64,000 nucleotides of DNA. Origin: Lojkania enalia. Its lineage: Eukaryota; Ascomycota; Dothideomycetes; Pleosporales. How positions within the stretch are numbered: the first letter of the stretch is position 1; the number at the start of each line of letters is the position of its first letter. The position numbers and the translations under genes were made by a program. The notes under the pieces are model-generated. The model worked only from the letters and a program-made list of their open reading frames with translations, was not told where the DNA came from and made no database searches. Shown in pieces: positions 48,261-60,976 of this stretch. The stretch spans positions 1-64,000 of the forward strand of contig ML986658.1 in the NCBI GenBank assembly GCA_010094045.1, in the 5' to 3' direction.

Positions 48261-49210
48261 TAATAGTATATAATAAGTAATAAAGGGAAGAAATTGCGTT
48301 AAGTCTATAGGTGGTTTAGGTTGTAATAAATATCTAGATATTAGATTTAGATAGTAAATTATTAGATTACTTTATATTAATTCGTATAATATTCTTTCGA
48401 GTTCTTATCTACACCTAGTTATATATATCTAGATTTAAACTTAGATACTTAAAAATGCTATAAGAACAATGATTGTTTCTCGAACGATTTCCCGTAATAT
48501 AGTAAGTAAATATAGAGCTTAGAGCAAGCTAAAGAGCGAGTAGCAGTATAAGAGTGCGAAATAAGAATATAGGAAATAGTTTAGGGGTATATAATTAGAT
48601 CTAGCTCGATTATCAACTTGAATTTAATCGAGTATATAATAAAAGAAGCGTTGGGGGAAGAGAACGCCGCGACGTAGTAATATTTCGTATTCGTCCAAGA
48701 TTGTTATACCCTTAGATTAAGGAGTACTAGTTGTAGTTTTAATTATATAAGTACCTGTGCTTAAAAATTAGAAGAAAAAGATAGCTACTAATGTGGAATA
48801 TTATGGAGGTGTAGAAAGGAAATTGGCATTCATAGTACATTCTAATGGCCTCTTCTAAACTCTTCTATTAATTGCTGGAGATTTGAATAATTGATTGAAA
48901 TTTAATCTGCTGAGCCCGAGGCTCGGACTTAAAAAAGTGCTTTACATATAATCCAGTGAGGGTTATTTGATAGTAAAATGCCTAGAAAATAAAATAGTTT
49001 AACATGCGTACTTTTAGACAATCCTAGTGATATGTATATAGAAGCAAGGAATTATATTTAGGCTCGAAATGAGGTATACTCCCTTCTCTCCAGAATCTTG
49101 ATAATATCACGTATAGGATTGAAGTTTTATCGAAAGTTAGAATTATTTCCTTATTATCGGTTCATTAGTACGAACTACGGTAAAACGAGGTTTGTTCATG
49201 AAGCTATCAT
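48261..49210. other. AT-rich flank of the retrotransposon block
   Basis: A/T enrichment and TA-rich texture continue to about 48780 and then fade. No gene or repeat recognised. Confidence 0.5.
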
Positions 49211-49213
49211 GTG

Positions 49214-50083
49214 TTATCTACTATGCCTGGGCAAAAGTCTCATGACATTTGCAGATAAAGGTCGAAGTGTATTATGAAAGGTCATCATCGCTCTATGCCA
49301 GCAAGTCACCCACAAATGGGCAAAATCTAGCTCGGCAACGTCCGCCGCCACCACAAGGTGATATCCCAAGCCTTTAAAGCAGGTTATAGATGCTTCCGAG
49401 CTACTCAATATATCACGTAGTTATCGCCATGGATAGGGCGTATCTCGAGTCGAATGGGTGGCCCAATCATATAAGGAACCACTATAGGACGTACCTTGAA
49501 GTTCCCATCGCTCCTGCCGCTTATACAGGCTAGGGATACGAGCATACCTAGTCCTAAGGGAAGTATGGGAAGGCGGCTCCAGTTCAGGATGACTGTGGCC
49601 CTCCCGCTTGTTCATACTAGAAATCCGACCATATCCTGCTCAAGATAAAGTATGGGGCGAAGGCTACAAACTAAGATGGACTAGGTGCACAGGCACCCAA
49701 TGGCCAACCCGGTTGCGAATAAGCCGCTGACCCGCATATTTAGGTGGTATCTCATCGCGGCCCTTGCGGCGAGATGATGAGTTGCCCGTACCGGAATTAG
49801 GGTCGGGGAAGAATCTAGAATGGCCCAAGCTCGGTGGACGATTGTTCATGCCGGAATGGCCAAAAGGCTCGAGGCAGGGATCCTAACCACTAGGAATTCG
49901 TATGATAGGGTCGAGGTTCTTCAGTGCCATTGCTAGAGAGGGAACTAGAATGACCGGGGGCTGCGTAATGACCAACCTCGCAATTAGAATGGGAGCCACC
50001 AAACCAGGAGGAGCAGTTGGACATACAGAATGGATTGCTGCAAATATGTGTGTGTTCAAGTCTTGAACTTCTGGATCAGGCAC
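49214..50083 (-). pseudogene. eroded coding-like stretch, family unknown
   Basis: Four open segments (50083-49883, 49849-49664, 49615-49421, 49408-49214) lie in the same minus-strand frame, separated only by a few stops. This suggests one former gene of about 290 codons rather than chance ORFs. Content includes NSGTGNSSSRRKGRDEIPP, YARIPSLYKRQERWELQG and FKGLGYHLVVAADVAELDF. A GTACGT donor-like site at the end of RWELQG could mean that part of this is intronic. No family recognised. Confidence 0.35.
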
Positions 50084-50897
50084 TCAGACTGTTTCGTGGC
50101 ATTATGCTGTCTGTATGTCTACTGTAATGGGGAAGAGTAAGTGAGAAAATTTTCTAGCTTCTTTATACTTCGATTGAGGAATTCAAGTGTTTTTACAAAT
50201 ATACTGCGACCTAACCGCGTAAGGGCATTTTGCGGAGGTGTAGTTGAGGCATTCAGGTTTTGACAAATCAATGTTAATCATGTCCTTTAAAAGTAAGCTC
50301 ATTAAACCAGATCAATATTTCCTTTGCGTCCAATGCGCTTTGCTCATTTGCAATGCACGTGAAAATGCCATCCAACAACCAAACAACTCATTGAAATTGA
50401 ATGTTTTACAATAAAAAGAATGTATGGAAATCATCAAATCGAGTTCTAGGGATGGAAGAATATGCGTTCCTCTTTCTTCACAATGCAATATATTTTAAAT
50501 AAGAATATCTGCTACCTGTTCATGTAGATAATCTAGAAAGAAATGTGAAATAAACGATTCGCTAATATAGCGACAAGAAAATAGTAGAAACGCCTTTACA
50601 CGTAAGCGCTTCAATCGCTTCGTTGATAGGCAAACACCGAAGTAACTATATAATTAAATACGCTCCGAGTATTTTACGAAACCGTCGTTGAATTATATAG
50701 GGATAAGGCTCACAAGTGTATAATCCGTGCACTCCAGATAAACTTCGAAAGCTTTTTCATAAGGTATTTCCCAGTTACAAATCCAATTACTATGGCGGAT
50801 GAGAATTTTGCTGCTAGTATATCGCACTCTTACAACCAGGGGCTACAACCTCAACATGTTCCTGAGCAATGGGATGCTGGCGTGATGAATTACCAAT
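50084..50897. other. intergenic region
   Basis: No supported gene. Confidence 0.5.
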
Positions 50898-51587
50898 TCA
50901 ACTTCCATTATTCTCAAGTAACTCCCTGCCTTTAGCAGCGATCCTCTCATTCCATACTATCCCATCCTCCTTGCTCCCATGAACCACCATATCCGCAATA
51001 AAAGCCCCTAACTCCTCCGCTCGAATCGTATACCTCCTGCCCACTACCCTCTCCACTACTCTATCATAGAATTTCCCCGTAAGTACAGCACCTGGCCTCA
51101 ACAAAAAAGCCTGCCAGACGTCTTTATTCCTCTGCGCTAATTCTAGAGTTCGGGTATCGGCTCGGCCCTTGACACGCCTCGGGTTTGCGTAAAACAGCAA
51201 CGAGCGACTTTGATCCTGCTCCACAAACGCGCCTGAGATATGAATATATCGAAACCGCTTCCCATTGCCGTCCTTCATATTTTTCAAAATTCGAAGGAAA
51301 GCTTCCTGGAAGGCGAGTGGGTAGTTTATATTCGCGTCTTCATTTCCATCAGACGTTCCCAGCGCAAAAACCATGGCATCCGCGTCGCTGATCTGGCTAA
51401 GAGTTTGCTCGTCATAGTTTTTGAAGTCTGAACTAATAATTGTTTTAAGTTTGGGGTTGTTGGATATGGAAGACGGGAGGGGCCGGCGGGAGAGCGCAAT
51501 GACTGATGTTATAGAGGGGTGGTTCAGACAGTGCCGAAGGCTGGCACTGCCGATTATGCCTGTTGCACCAGTGATGAGTACTTTCAT
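50898..51587 (-). CDS. NAD(P)-binding Rossmann-fold protein (atypical SDR/NmrA-like)
   Basis: A single exon of 229 aa begins MKVLITGATGIIGSASLRHC, with the glycine-rich GATGIIG nucleotide loop right after the first strand. SVIALSRRPLP (second strand with Arg, suggesting NADP), DAMVFALG and FRYIHISGAF follow, then an LLRPGAVL segment. There is no convincing YxxxK, so it belongs with atypical SDR/NAD(P)-binding proteins whose substrates are unknown. Length fits the small family members. Start at 51587 is set by the fold. Confidence 0.8.
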   Translation of the reverse strand: MKVLITGATGIIGSASLRHCLNHPSITSVIALSRRPLPSSISNNPKLKTIISSDFKNYDEQTLSQISDADAMVFALGTSDGNEDANINYPLAFQEAFLRILKNMKDGNGKRFRYIHISGAFVEQDQSRSLLFYANPRRVKGRADTRTLELAQRNKDVWQAFLLRPGAVLTGKFYDRVVERVVGRRYTIRAEELGAFIADMVVHGSKEDGIVWNERIAAKGRELLENNGS

Positions 51588-52202
51588 TCTACGAGTCTTG
51601 AATCAGGGAGTTTGAGATTGGAGTGATGTTGGCAACTTGAATTTGGTGGATGTAGACTCAGGTAGATAGGGGCAGTGCGAAAACGTGGGTTCGTCACTTT
51701 TTTGGTCACCACATCTGATTCCATTAAATAACTAAAGAGTAGATTAATTCGGACGAAGAATACCATGGAAATAGCATTAGCAATGAAGGAACTCCTCTTG
51801 TCTCCGTCGTCGGTCGTATTCTCGCGGACGAATTCCTAGCCGCATCGGGCTGGATTGCGCTTGCTGTGACTAATACAGACTAGGAATCAGTGGACAAGTT
51901 AGAGAAACTGATCTACGACATTTCTCGTCGCCTTTAGAGGTATGATCCCATCCAGAAAGCGCAGACCTACAAAACGTTATGTTGAACAAGGTCTTCGACC
52001 GCTACCTACAGATGACATAAGGCTGATCTCCTAGGCTATAATAAGACATCCTAGTCAGGACTAGCCAAACTGCAGGGCTACCGAAGTATCGCCGTCTCGC
52101 TGAACCAAGCGAGTAATCTATTCCCGCCCGCACGCCTCAACGTCTACCAAGGGCTCAGATACATATAAATCTCTCATAGAGCGAGTCATTCCCCGAACTC
52201 TA
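51588..52202. other. intergenic region
   Basis: Contains coding-like scraps near 51790-51960 with stops, not assignable. Confidence 0.4.
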
Positions 52203-52220
52203 TTGCAGAAATTTGGAGCC

Positions 52221-53435
52221 ATGTCTCCGTCTCCCGCCCGACCACCCTTGCTAAGTCTAGTGTCTCTCATTGGGGGTATGGGTAGGTACTGGGTTCTCAC
52301 ACAACGAATGCCCTTGTTGATTGGGTGCTCCCCAATCTTCATGCTAACAACCACTCCAGCTTCGGCAGGGCTGCTGCAAGCCCTTGTATATCCCTTTAGA
52401 CGTCCTCGCGCCCCAACTCTACGCCAGCATGTCCTCTCTGCCGTAATTCGTGCATTCCTTCGACGTGTCATCGTTGCCCAGCTTCGGTACTTGATGCCCC
52501 CGACATCACAGAGATGCCTGGATTTCTGCAAGAGCAAGGGCGAGGAACCAGAGATACTTGAAGTAGAAGTGCAACATAGGAAGGTGTTGGCACACTGGAT
52601 TGGGAGCTCAGGGGCCGACATTGTAATACTCTTTTTCCACGGTGGTGGATACGTGCAACCGATCTCTGTCGGCCACCTGGAGTATATGCATCGCCTAGTT
52701 AAGGACTTCAGTGGGCCAGGGAAATCAAAGTCGCTTGCCGTGCTCGTCCCAGAGTATAGCCTCGCTCCAGAAGCCACACATCCAGCGCAGCTGAGGGAGG
52801 CGGCTGCTGTGCTTTCATACCTTTTGAAGGAATGCAACAGGCCACCTGCTGATATCTTAATTAGTGGTGACTCTGCAGGCGCAGGCCTAGCCTTCACTCT
52901 TCTTTCTCACATGTTACATCCGCATCCCGATGTACCAGCCATTACGCTATCGGAACCCTTGCTCGGTGCGTTCCTTTACAGTCCCTGGATCAGCTTCGGA
53001 ACACGCCACGACAGTTATGTCAACAACGCTAACCTAGATATTCTTGTGCCGAGAGCCTTGCGTTGTTGGTCCGCCATGTACACTAGCCAGAATCTAGATG
53101 ACCCAGAAAGGGATCCTGGTCTCGTCTCCGGCGATTCTTATACTGAACCGCTCATCAACGATTCGAGCTGGTGGGAAGGTCTTCATCAGGTTATTAGTGA
53201 AATTCTTATCTGGGCTGGCGGCAATGAAATTCTGCTTGATGGTATCAATGCCATGGACGCTAAGCTCCGAATAGGCTGGCAAACTGGTGGTGGAGAGCCG
53301 GCTAAGATTTTCTACATCGAAGAGGCGGAAATGGCTCACGCCCAGCCTATCATGGATGCCATGGCAAATGCGAAGATTAAGGGCTCCGGCCAGATTGCAA
53401 TTGAGGAGTGGTTAAGATCGCGACTGGAGCGATAA
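52221..53435 (+). CDS. alpha/beta hydrolase (HSL/BD-FAE-type esterase)
   Basis: The frame is open from 52203, but I prefer the start MSPSPARPPLL at 52221 (404 aa). A hydrophobic N-terminal third may anchor the protein in a membrane. The hydrolase core shows the oxyanion motif HGGGYVQ, VPEYSLAPEATHPAQL and the nucleophile elbow GDSAGAGLA. An acid-region GGNEILLD and a histidine in AEMAHAQP complete a plausible Ser-Asp-His triad. Single exon. The natural substrate (short esters, steryl or xenobiotic esters) cannot be told from sequence. Confidence 0.85.
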   Translation: MSPSPARPPLLSLVSLIGGMGRYWVLTQRMPLLIGCSPIFMLTTTPASAGLLQALVYPFRRPRAPTLRQHVLSAVIRAFLRRVIVAQLRYLMPPTSQRCLDFCKSKGEEPEILEVEVQHRKVLAHWIGSSGADIVILFFHGGGYVQPISVGHLEYMHRLVKDFSGPGKSKSLAVLVPEYSLAPEATHPAQLREAAAVLSYLLKECNRPPADILISGDSAGAGLAFTLLSHMLHPHPDVPAITLSEPLLGAFLYSPWISFGTRHDSYVNNANLDILVPRALRCWSAMYTSQNLDDPERDPGLVSGDSYTEPLINDSSWWEGLHQVISEILIWAGGNEILLDGINAMDAKLRIGWQTGGGEPAKIFYIEEAEMAHAQPIMDAMANAKIKGSGQIAIEEWLRSRLER

Positions 53436-54272
53436 AGTCGAGGTTTCAAATTCGATGCTTGTCCGCGTCTCAAGCCGTCCCTTTTAATTATATCCTGCTC
53501 GGATCGATCCATATAATCATTGGTCAAAATCACGCAAGTCCAGCCTCTGCTAGGGGTCCAGGGTCTTCGCTCACATCCTCCCAGACAACGGACACGATCG
53601 GACAACAATATTCTCGCTTTCCAGTCTACTTTCTCGGCGAGTTGTGAGAGACTATGTCCGATGCTACTTCAGACAATCCATCGGTGATTATAAAAGCAGA
53701 GACCCATAGGGACATACTACTATCCAATATGTCTTACATCCATACAATGCATATGATCGCTTTTCCGGAAACACATAGTCGGCAGTAAAGGCTGGAGGTG
53801 GCTAGTCCGCGGAAGCAAACAGGATGAGCTGACACCAAGTACCTAAGGTTTAGGTTGGCAACCAACGGATAAAGGCGCCTGAACCAGAATTTACGCATTG
53901 CGTACTGAACTATGGCCTGGAGGTTCTAGTTGCATACATAAGGGGATATAGAGCAACTTACACCGGAGTACCAGTATATATTAGAACTAGTGAGGTAATC
54001 GCTGTACCACCTGCGTAGCTTTACGAACGAACCACGGGTGGAAACTATTCGCTTACGCCTCTATCAAAAACAAGTCAAATTTTAATGATATGAGTATTTG
54101 TTTGCTATATACGCGAGCCAATCTCTCCTGGTATAGATCCTTTCCAGAATGCACCCCGTGCTACACCCTACCCTATCATCCTCTTGATTTTCTTCCTTCG
54201 ACTCACGTTGTTGAGTCCGCAGCGCCAATTACTACTTTGCTTTTGTATGTTTCGAGTGTGACGAAGGCTGCT
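53436..54272. other. intergenic region
   Basis: No supported gene. Includes the promoter side of the FAD oxidase. Confidence 0.5.
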
Positions 54273-55976
54273 ATGCGCACCTTCACCCTCCCTCTATTTG
54301 CGTCGTGGCTACCGTCCTCTTCGTCTCCAGCATTTTTCGAGCTCTCTCCACGTGAAGCTGAACTATCGCTTGCCTCTAAGCAGATTAGTACGGGACTCTC
54401 AGTGGGTGCAAACATTGTCTTGCCAAACAGTGCACGATGGCCTGATATGGTATCGCGAGGCTCTTATCCTCGCGTTTCCCCAAGTTACGATGCTCTAATC
54501 GAGGTCGCTACGGAAGAAGACGTTCAGCTAGTTGTATGTTTTCATAGAATGGTCTGTTAGGGGTTCAATCACCTAATCGCATCAGGTTTCTGTGGCAGCT
54601 CGTTACGACATTCCCTTCTTAGTGGTAACAGGGGCTCATGGATGGACCAAGTCGCTCAATAGACTCCAAGGTGGCATTCAAATCAATATGCGGAAGTTGA
54701 ACTCAATTGCCCTCAACTCTAATGGGAAAACGGCGACGATTGGTGGTGGTACTCTACAGTGGGAAACCATCAGAGCTCTCTTCGCCAAGAACAAAATAGC
54801 AGGTGAGTCAAAAGTAATACTATACCGACAAATACTTACTCCATGTTGATAGTCACCGGTCTCTGCGAATGCGTTTCCGTCATTGGGCCACTTCTCGGCG
54901 GAGGCCACAGTTATTTGCAAAGCCAATTTGGTTTCGCATCCGATAACCTTGTCTCCGCCCGTATCATTCTTGCCAATGGCACACTCGTAGAAGCTTCCAG
55001 CACAGAAAATGCCGACCTTTTCTGGGCACTTCGAGGTGCCGGTCACAATTTCGGCGTCGTAACTAGCTTCGTAGTAAAAGTCTACGACATCCCTACCAAT
55101 GATCAATGGACCCTTTATTCGTTCATCTATAAAGGAGATCAACTCGAAGCTCTTTTCGACCAAGTCAACGAACTCGATGCTCCCAATGCTACTCGTCCCT
55201 CTAGGCTCATTACTACGGGTGTTCTCGCACGGGTACCCTTTCTCGATGCAAACGTAAGCGCCACACAAGGCTCCCCTACTCATGCATCTGACTGCTTGTA
55301 GCCTGTATTCATCTATCACGTCGTCATAGAGGGTACAGAAAGCGACCTAGAACCCTGGGCCGCGCCATTCAAAGCTCTCAGCCCCATCTCAACTACTCTC
55401 TCCAGAGACATAAATTACGTCGAGCTCTACACGACTACCGGCAACAACCTCGATAGCGCAGTCTGCAAGCGCAACGAAAATATCCTTGGCTCTGGTGTCA
55501 CACTTCCCAAATGGGACAATGCGGGCCTCCGCAAAGCATACAACATCTTCTCTAACATGACCGCCGACCCGCGGTTTAAAAGCTCGGCCGTGTTATTCGA
55601 GAATTACGGCATGAATGGTGTCCAGAAAATCGACCCCAGGTCTTCGGCCGTCGCTGTGGAAGAACGCATGCATCCCGTCCTCTCGACGCCAATCATTTGG
55701 TATGAAGGGGATAGCGAAGCGAATCACGCCACCGCCTACACTTACGCTTCTAAGATAAGAGATGCGCTGTACGAAGGGGTTATACAGGCTAATGGAAAGA
55801 GGCACACTTATGTGAATTATGCCATTGGGGATGAGCCGAAGCAGGAGGTGTATGGGTATGAAGACTGGAGGTGGGAGAAGTTGACGGGTTTGAAGAGGAC
55901 TTGGGATCCTATGAATCGGTTTCGGTTTTATAATCCTATTGTTTATGAAGAGGAGATGAATGACGATGGGAGATGA
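54273..55976 (+). CDS. secreted FAD-linked oxidase (BBE-like)
   Basis: Four exons, 54273-54533, 54586-54802, 54853-55253 and 55302-55976, give 517 aa with clean phases. A probable signal peptide (MRTFTLPLFASWL) is followed by the PCMH-type FAD domain. TGAHGWT carries the expected His attachment site, and TGLCECVSVIG carries the Cys attachment site, so bicovalent FAD is likely. GPLLGGGHSYLQ, FWALRGAGHNFGVVTSF and the C-terminal WDPMNRFRFYNPI are typical of berberine-bridge-like enzymes. These oxidise alcohols, sugars or secondary metabolites. No neighbouring biosynthetic core enzyme was seen. Confidence 0.85.
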
Positions 55977-56894
55977 AAGGGTCAAAGAATATTGACTAAA
56001 TTATGAAATTGAAGAGGCAGCGAGTGTTCAGGGAGATAGTGGAAGACTGATTTTATGAGTAATGTACACCATAATGTTGAGACGAAATAATCGAAACGAT
56101 AAACATTTAGCTACTTCTGAAGGACAAAGTCAAAATAGTATGCTTGAGTTTATTAACAGGAGAATCCAATTACTTTGTAATCGGTGCCTTTGATAGATTG
56201 GAGCGAGCGACTGACATTCACTATATTGTGGAGGGAGCGCGTAGTTTGGGTACCGAGAGCTCTCTTCATCACGACCACGGCTCGAGTACAGTGGAATGTT
56301 TGCAAGCTCATTCTACTCAATTCTAGTAACGGTAGCATGTATACACAGCAGTTAGCCCATTCGAGGGATAAATGAGCCAGGTCGTACGGAGGCATCGATG
56401 TGCGTAATGATGATTGCGCCAATGCACAACGGGCCGATAGTAAGGCGCACACGAGGATACTCTAGCTTTGGCTGTCCAATCAAATGACAAGAGCCTTTTA
56501 CCGCGACTATTCCAATCCACGGCCGAACCTGATTTTCAGATCGAAAAATGATCCGCCGGCCACTTCTGTCAGGTACAACATGTTCGGGCAACGCTACTAC
56601 TCTGCGATCCACGGATGGTGGACTATGGGACGCTAGGACCATCGGGTATGACGGCCCCAGAAGAATGCGCGGTGATGTAAGATCCGGATACGTCGTCCGA
56701 GCACTATAACGATGATATCAGGGCAAACCATGCGCCAAGATAACATCATACGTACGCATTATCGTAGTCCGGGGTACAATAAGAGCGGGTGTCCCAAAGC
56801 TATATTTTCCGTCCAACAAAGAGATTTTGTTTACTACGCACGCTATTACCGAACCGGTCAACAATTTCAAAGTCGCCCGAATTCTTTTGCAAAG
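55977..56894. other. intergenic region
   Basis: Short overlapping ORFs on both strands without domains. Confidence 0.5.
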
Positions 56895-57271
56895 ATGCAG
56901 AACCGCGAGATCCCCACCGATGAGGACATGCAGCACATCAATGAGTCTCCCGAGGATATCAGCAACATGGCCAAGGGCCACAAAGCTAATTTGAGCAATC
57001 CAAGTACGTGTCCATACGATCCGTACTTGATAATGTAATCAGCCCACTAACGACTTTCTTACTAGACACCAGCGAAGAATCGAAGAAACATTCACGCCAG
57101 GTGCTCAAGGCGCTAGGCGGCGAGGACGCTTTCTACAGCAAGGACGAAGCAGAGAAGGACGCAGCGTGAGTCCATGAACTATCTTCAATCCTAATTTGAT
57201 TGACTGAAATGTATTCCACTCATTCTAACATCAGTAGGGTCACCGGTGAATACAAGCCCGAAGGAAAATAA
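56895..57271 (+). CDS. conidiation-specific protein Con-6 family
   Basis: Three exons, 56895-57003, 57066-57165 and 57238-57271, give 80 aa. After MQNREIPTDEDMQHI the protein reads NMAKGHKANLSNPNTSEESK and HSRQVLKALGG, the Con-6 repeat signature (..GhKa.l.NPntSeEaK..s...L). It is hydrophilic with no membrane segment, as usual for these small proteins of conidia and stress responses. The frame is open upstream to 56712; the ATG at 56895 gives the normal family length. Confidence 0.82.
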
Positions 57272-58358
57272 GTGACGAGGCCTACCAGTCGGCGCCGGGA
57301 GGATTGATACTATGTAAGATAATTAAAGAGGAACGGAAATATGATTGAGCCCAGCTGCTAGCAGCTATGAGTATATGTTGAGGTATATCCTCAGGTAGAA
57401 TTATGATATCACAAATATTAAGTCTTACACGAGAACACATCTTCAAGGTCAATCATATGATTACGAAGGTGCATAATACCCCTTTTCCCACTCAGGGAGG
57501 GGGGCAAGAGCTTGCCTTTACTATATTACATTCTTCGAACTTCTGCCAATTCACCTCTCCTCATGCCCACTCTCAAGCATCGAAATTATGATTAATTCTA
57601 GTAACGATATTTACTTGGTTTGAAACATTCACTAACATCCGCTTAGTATAATTCATAACAGGCAAATTTAAGAAAGGTATCTTAACGTTAGATCGCTAAT
57701 TGTAGTTAGATACTTCACCAGATCAACGCAGCTCTTTGGCCGCTACCAGATCATGCCATTCAACGTTAAATACCGCTACAACTTTTATATTAATGAATAA
57801 AGACACAAGGGCTACGAAAATATCTTATCAATACAGGCAAAGAATGACCTAATTATTCCCTCGTCGAAATACGAAGGAGAGGTCGATCAATATCACGAGA
57901 ATATAGGGAGAGATGGAAAATACTCCGGATTCTTGGAACCTCTCTATATCGCTCCTACAGCATCGAATCTATACAGGAGTTTTATTTCGAAGACGTGTTC
58001 TGCTAGGACCTAAGGCTTACGCAAAAAAATCCAAGCGATATTTTCTGTTTTTTTTGGCATTACATTCAGCGTGTTCTACGGGATGTAGTGGAGCAGCACC
58101 AGCTAGGACTTCCTTCACTGATCATATCGGGCAGCCTCAATTCTCGCTGCGGAATACGGCTTGGCACACCACTCTTCGGGCTTATAGCTCATTTTGGACG
58201 TGAGGAAGTCTGTTCCTATGACCGGTGAATCGAGTTAGGATCTTGCTTATCTTCAATACCTTAAGTGCCCCACCACGAGGCATCACCGCGCCATCAAATT
58301 GTTGGTAAGCTTTATTATTTCTTGCACCTACGTACTCTTATCTATATCAAATTAACTT
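57272..58358. other. intergenic region
   Basis: The ORF at 57913-58203 has no domain and is probably chance. Confidence 0.5.
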
Positions 58359-59203
58359 CTATGCCATATCTCGTAGACACTGCTCATCTTCCCCGGCCTT
58401 TTGATCCTGCTTTCGCTGTTCTACGACTGCCATCGGACTGATATTCCTAATTGTAAATGTGCAAGCAACAATAAATGCAAGCTCTGGCAGGAATGTCATC
58501 ACTAGGTAAGGAGCAGGACTACCTTTGACAGCATTCCACGTCCGATCCGCCGTAATGACGAAGATTAGCGAATACGCTGTGCGCACAAGAAGCAGGGGAA
58601 CGCAGACCCCAACGCAAATAATAATCCATCCCTCCTCTCTGGCGAACTTGTTCCGACAAAGCCAGAAGTATACATACACGCCAACTGTGTATAAAACAAT
58701 GGCTACCATAACTGCTGTACTTGCTCGGCTCCATGGCGTTGGGTCTAGCTGGCCCGATTCTTTCTTCGCAACCGTCACATATCCGCCAATCGAGATACCG
58801 ATATCGATCCAAGTAAGAATCTGAGGAATAATGAATGTCCACTTGTGCACCGTATGCACGACTTTATTTCTAGCAAAATATAATCAGCACTCTTTCTCTG
58901 ATCCGTTTGACTTGGGACATACATGGTCTCCATCATTTCCAAGAGTGTGAATATAAGTAAAAGAATACCAAGCGATTCACAAACGAACACGCCCGTCCAT
59001 AGACCCTTCGAGTCATGTTTCACTGTGCCAACCATGCATCCGGCCCCAACGACGCGCAGTATGGAAAAGAAGCCAATGCAAAACCACCCGATCTTGCGTT
59101 CCCAGCGAAAATGCAGGGCGTACCAGAAGGAGATGGAGAAGACTACGATTTGGGCGATAGCGATGCCGTCGCGGAATCTGAATATCCCGTCGCCGTTTCC
59201 CAT
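58359..59203 (-). CDS. multi-pass membrane protein, DUF7702-like
   Basis: Two exons, 59203-58923 and 58869-58359 (53-bp intron, GTATGT donor, CTAG acceptor), give 263 aa. About seven hydrophobic helices are visible: GIAIAQIVVFSISFWYAL, WFCIGFFSILRVVGAGC, GILLLIFTLLEMM, FIIPQILTWIDIGIS, TAVMVAIVLYTVGVYVYFWL, IIICVGVCVPLLLVRTAYSL and PYLVMTFLPELAFIVACTF. The IGWFCIGFFSILRVVGAGC segment is characteristic of the fungal seven-TM family I know as DUF7702. Function unknown. Confidence 0.78.
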
Positions 59204-60976
59204 TTTCGGAGCGCTAGGACTTAATATTCGGACGACAACTTGGGCTCAAAGGAATTTTCCGTGGAATAGGCCTATGTCTTCCAGTACAATCTTGCGTGCC
59301 TTAGAGCTGGTAACGGCCTCACTGTTCAGTTGATGTGGATATGGTTCGATAGCCGGTTCCGGACGTCGTAAGCTGAACAGTGGGGATGGTAAGAGGTAAG
59401 ATGCAGAATTTGGGCGGGGAGACGAAGACATTTGTTCAGAATCCTCCGTGCCGTTCTGGTGCCTCAAACAGGCGTAGGAGGATTAATGTTCAGCCCTGTT
59501 TCATGGGGTCAACTTTGGCCAATCACGCACAGCTGGCCATATTAGGAAAGTGACTACTATATTTGGGACCGGCTGTGGCAGACGTTCCAAGCCCCCACAT
59601 CTTTATCGTTCTCTGTCTCTCTATACTACTACAGCCACAATACTTCCGGGATGATGATGCCCGAAAGGCTGAAACAAACCCTATTTTCTCGTACAAGTCT
59701 CGTTGAGCGTACTTGAGACTACGATCAGCTTGAATATGCAGGGATACAGTAAAGTCATTAATATGATAAGTCTAATTCAACATCTGGAATCTCATGTTTG
59801 AAGTAGTCATGTCTAAGCAATCCTATTATTTTCCGCAGTCTCCGTCCCATTGGTATATGAATGCATTTCCAAGGATCCTTCTATTCAGAAACCATCCAAG
59901 GTCCCATCGGCATCCGCACTTCATAGACCGATATATAACCTTCGCCCCTTCATATGCGGTTCGCTTGTTTAGTGAATTTAGACCTTCTCTAACCATCGAG
60001 GGCCTATGCTCCGACCCTTCAACTTTCTCGGGAATGGCACTTATAGCGAGCATTAGGGCATGTGAAGAACGAGAAGAATGATTCCCAAGTGGCCGACTTA
60101 CTTTAATCTGATGTAGCTCTTTTCGGTCATGTATCTTGAGAATTTGGGGGATCCTTAGCATTAATCTTGGATTATCGAAAGTTAGCGTCCGCAGCTCGAA
60201 CGCACTAACCGAACTAGTGGATGAAATTCGAAGCAATCTCCATCCTCATGCAGTCAAGCTAGCATGCGTTTTTGATCATTCACCCAGACCCGTCCGTTAA
60301 AGATTAATCCCTGCAGTAAGCTTTGGATATAATCCACGATCTACTATACGGACGGAAGTATTTCGTTGTAATTTCTTAACGTCGACGGAAGAAACGCATA
60401 ATGCCTAATGTGAATCATGGTTTGCGCTACTATTCAAAAGGAGAATATCGGCATTCCTAAAGTGTACGGCTCTAAGCTCCTATATCTCAATGGAGTGCGA
60501 TGAAAGACGGCTGGAATGGCTAGAACGGTCTATAAAAATGTAGGACCTATCCTTTGCAGCGCTTTTGAACAGAGGGCCGAGTATCCTTCCCTTCCATTGC
60601 TTAGGTATTAGTTTGCTAGTCGATGCTGCGAATTTCGTCCGCGTCGCAGCTTCGCACCACCCGTGTATGGCAATGAATATTCGTCCAATTCTCATGCAAG
60701 AACTTTTTAAAAATAGGAATATAATATCGTAATAGACCTCTGAGGCTGTCACTGCGAAAATCGCGGGGTTATAATCGTTCATTGAGATATCCGGCCGTAT
60801 CAACGAGTGTTGTAGTGCTGTGGCGTGCGGAGCTTTCTCGTTGATTCCGCGAGTGGCCTGACTCAGCGCTCTCTGCACGTCATACGCTGGAGCTATACCT
60901 CTTACCTTTACATATTCGACCTTCAACCTCCGTCATCGCGACATCTCCATCCTAACACGCCAAATCCACCTCAGCA
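59204..60976. other. long intergenic region
   Basis: Several ORFs on both strands (59246-59467 minus, 59826-60236 minus, 60480-60926 minus) have no domain, good splice sites or coding texture that I trust. 60480-60926 overlaps the promoter of the next gene. Confidence 0.45.

Noticed and set aside
52118..52897. 259-codon minus-strand ORF
   Set aside because: Shadow of the alpha/beta hydrolase gene on the opposite strand; Arg/Ser/Cys-rich nonsense composition.
54678..55319. 213-codon minus-strand ORF
   Set aside because: Antisense to FAD-oxidase exons with clear flavin motifs on the plus strand.
60480..60926. 148-codon minus-strand ORF upstream of the mitochondrial gene
   Set aside because: No recognisable domain, overlaps a promoter and has atypical composition; not enough to call a gene.
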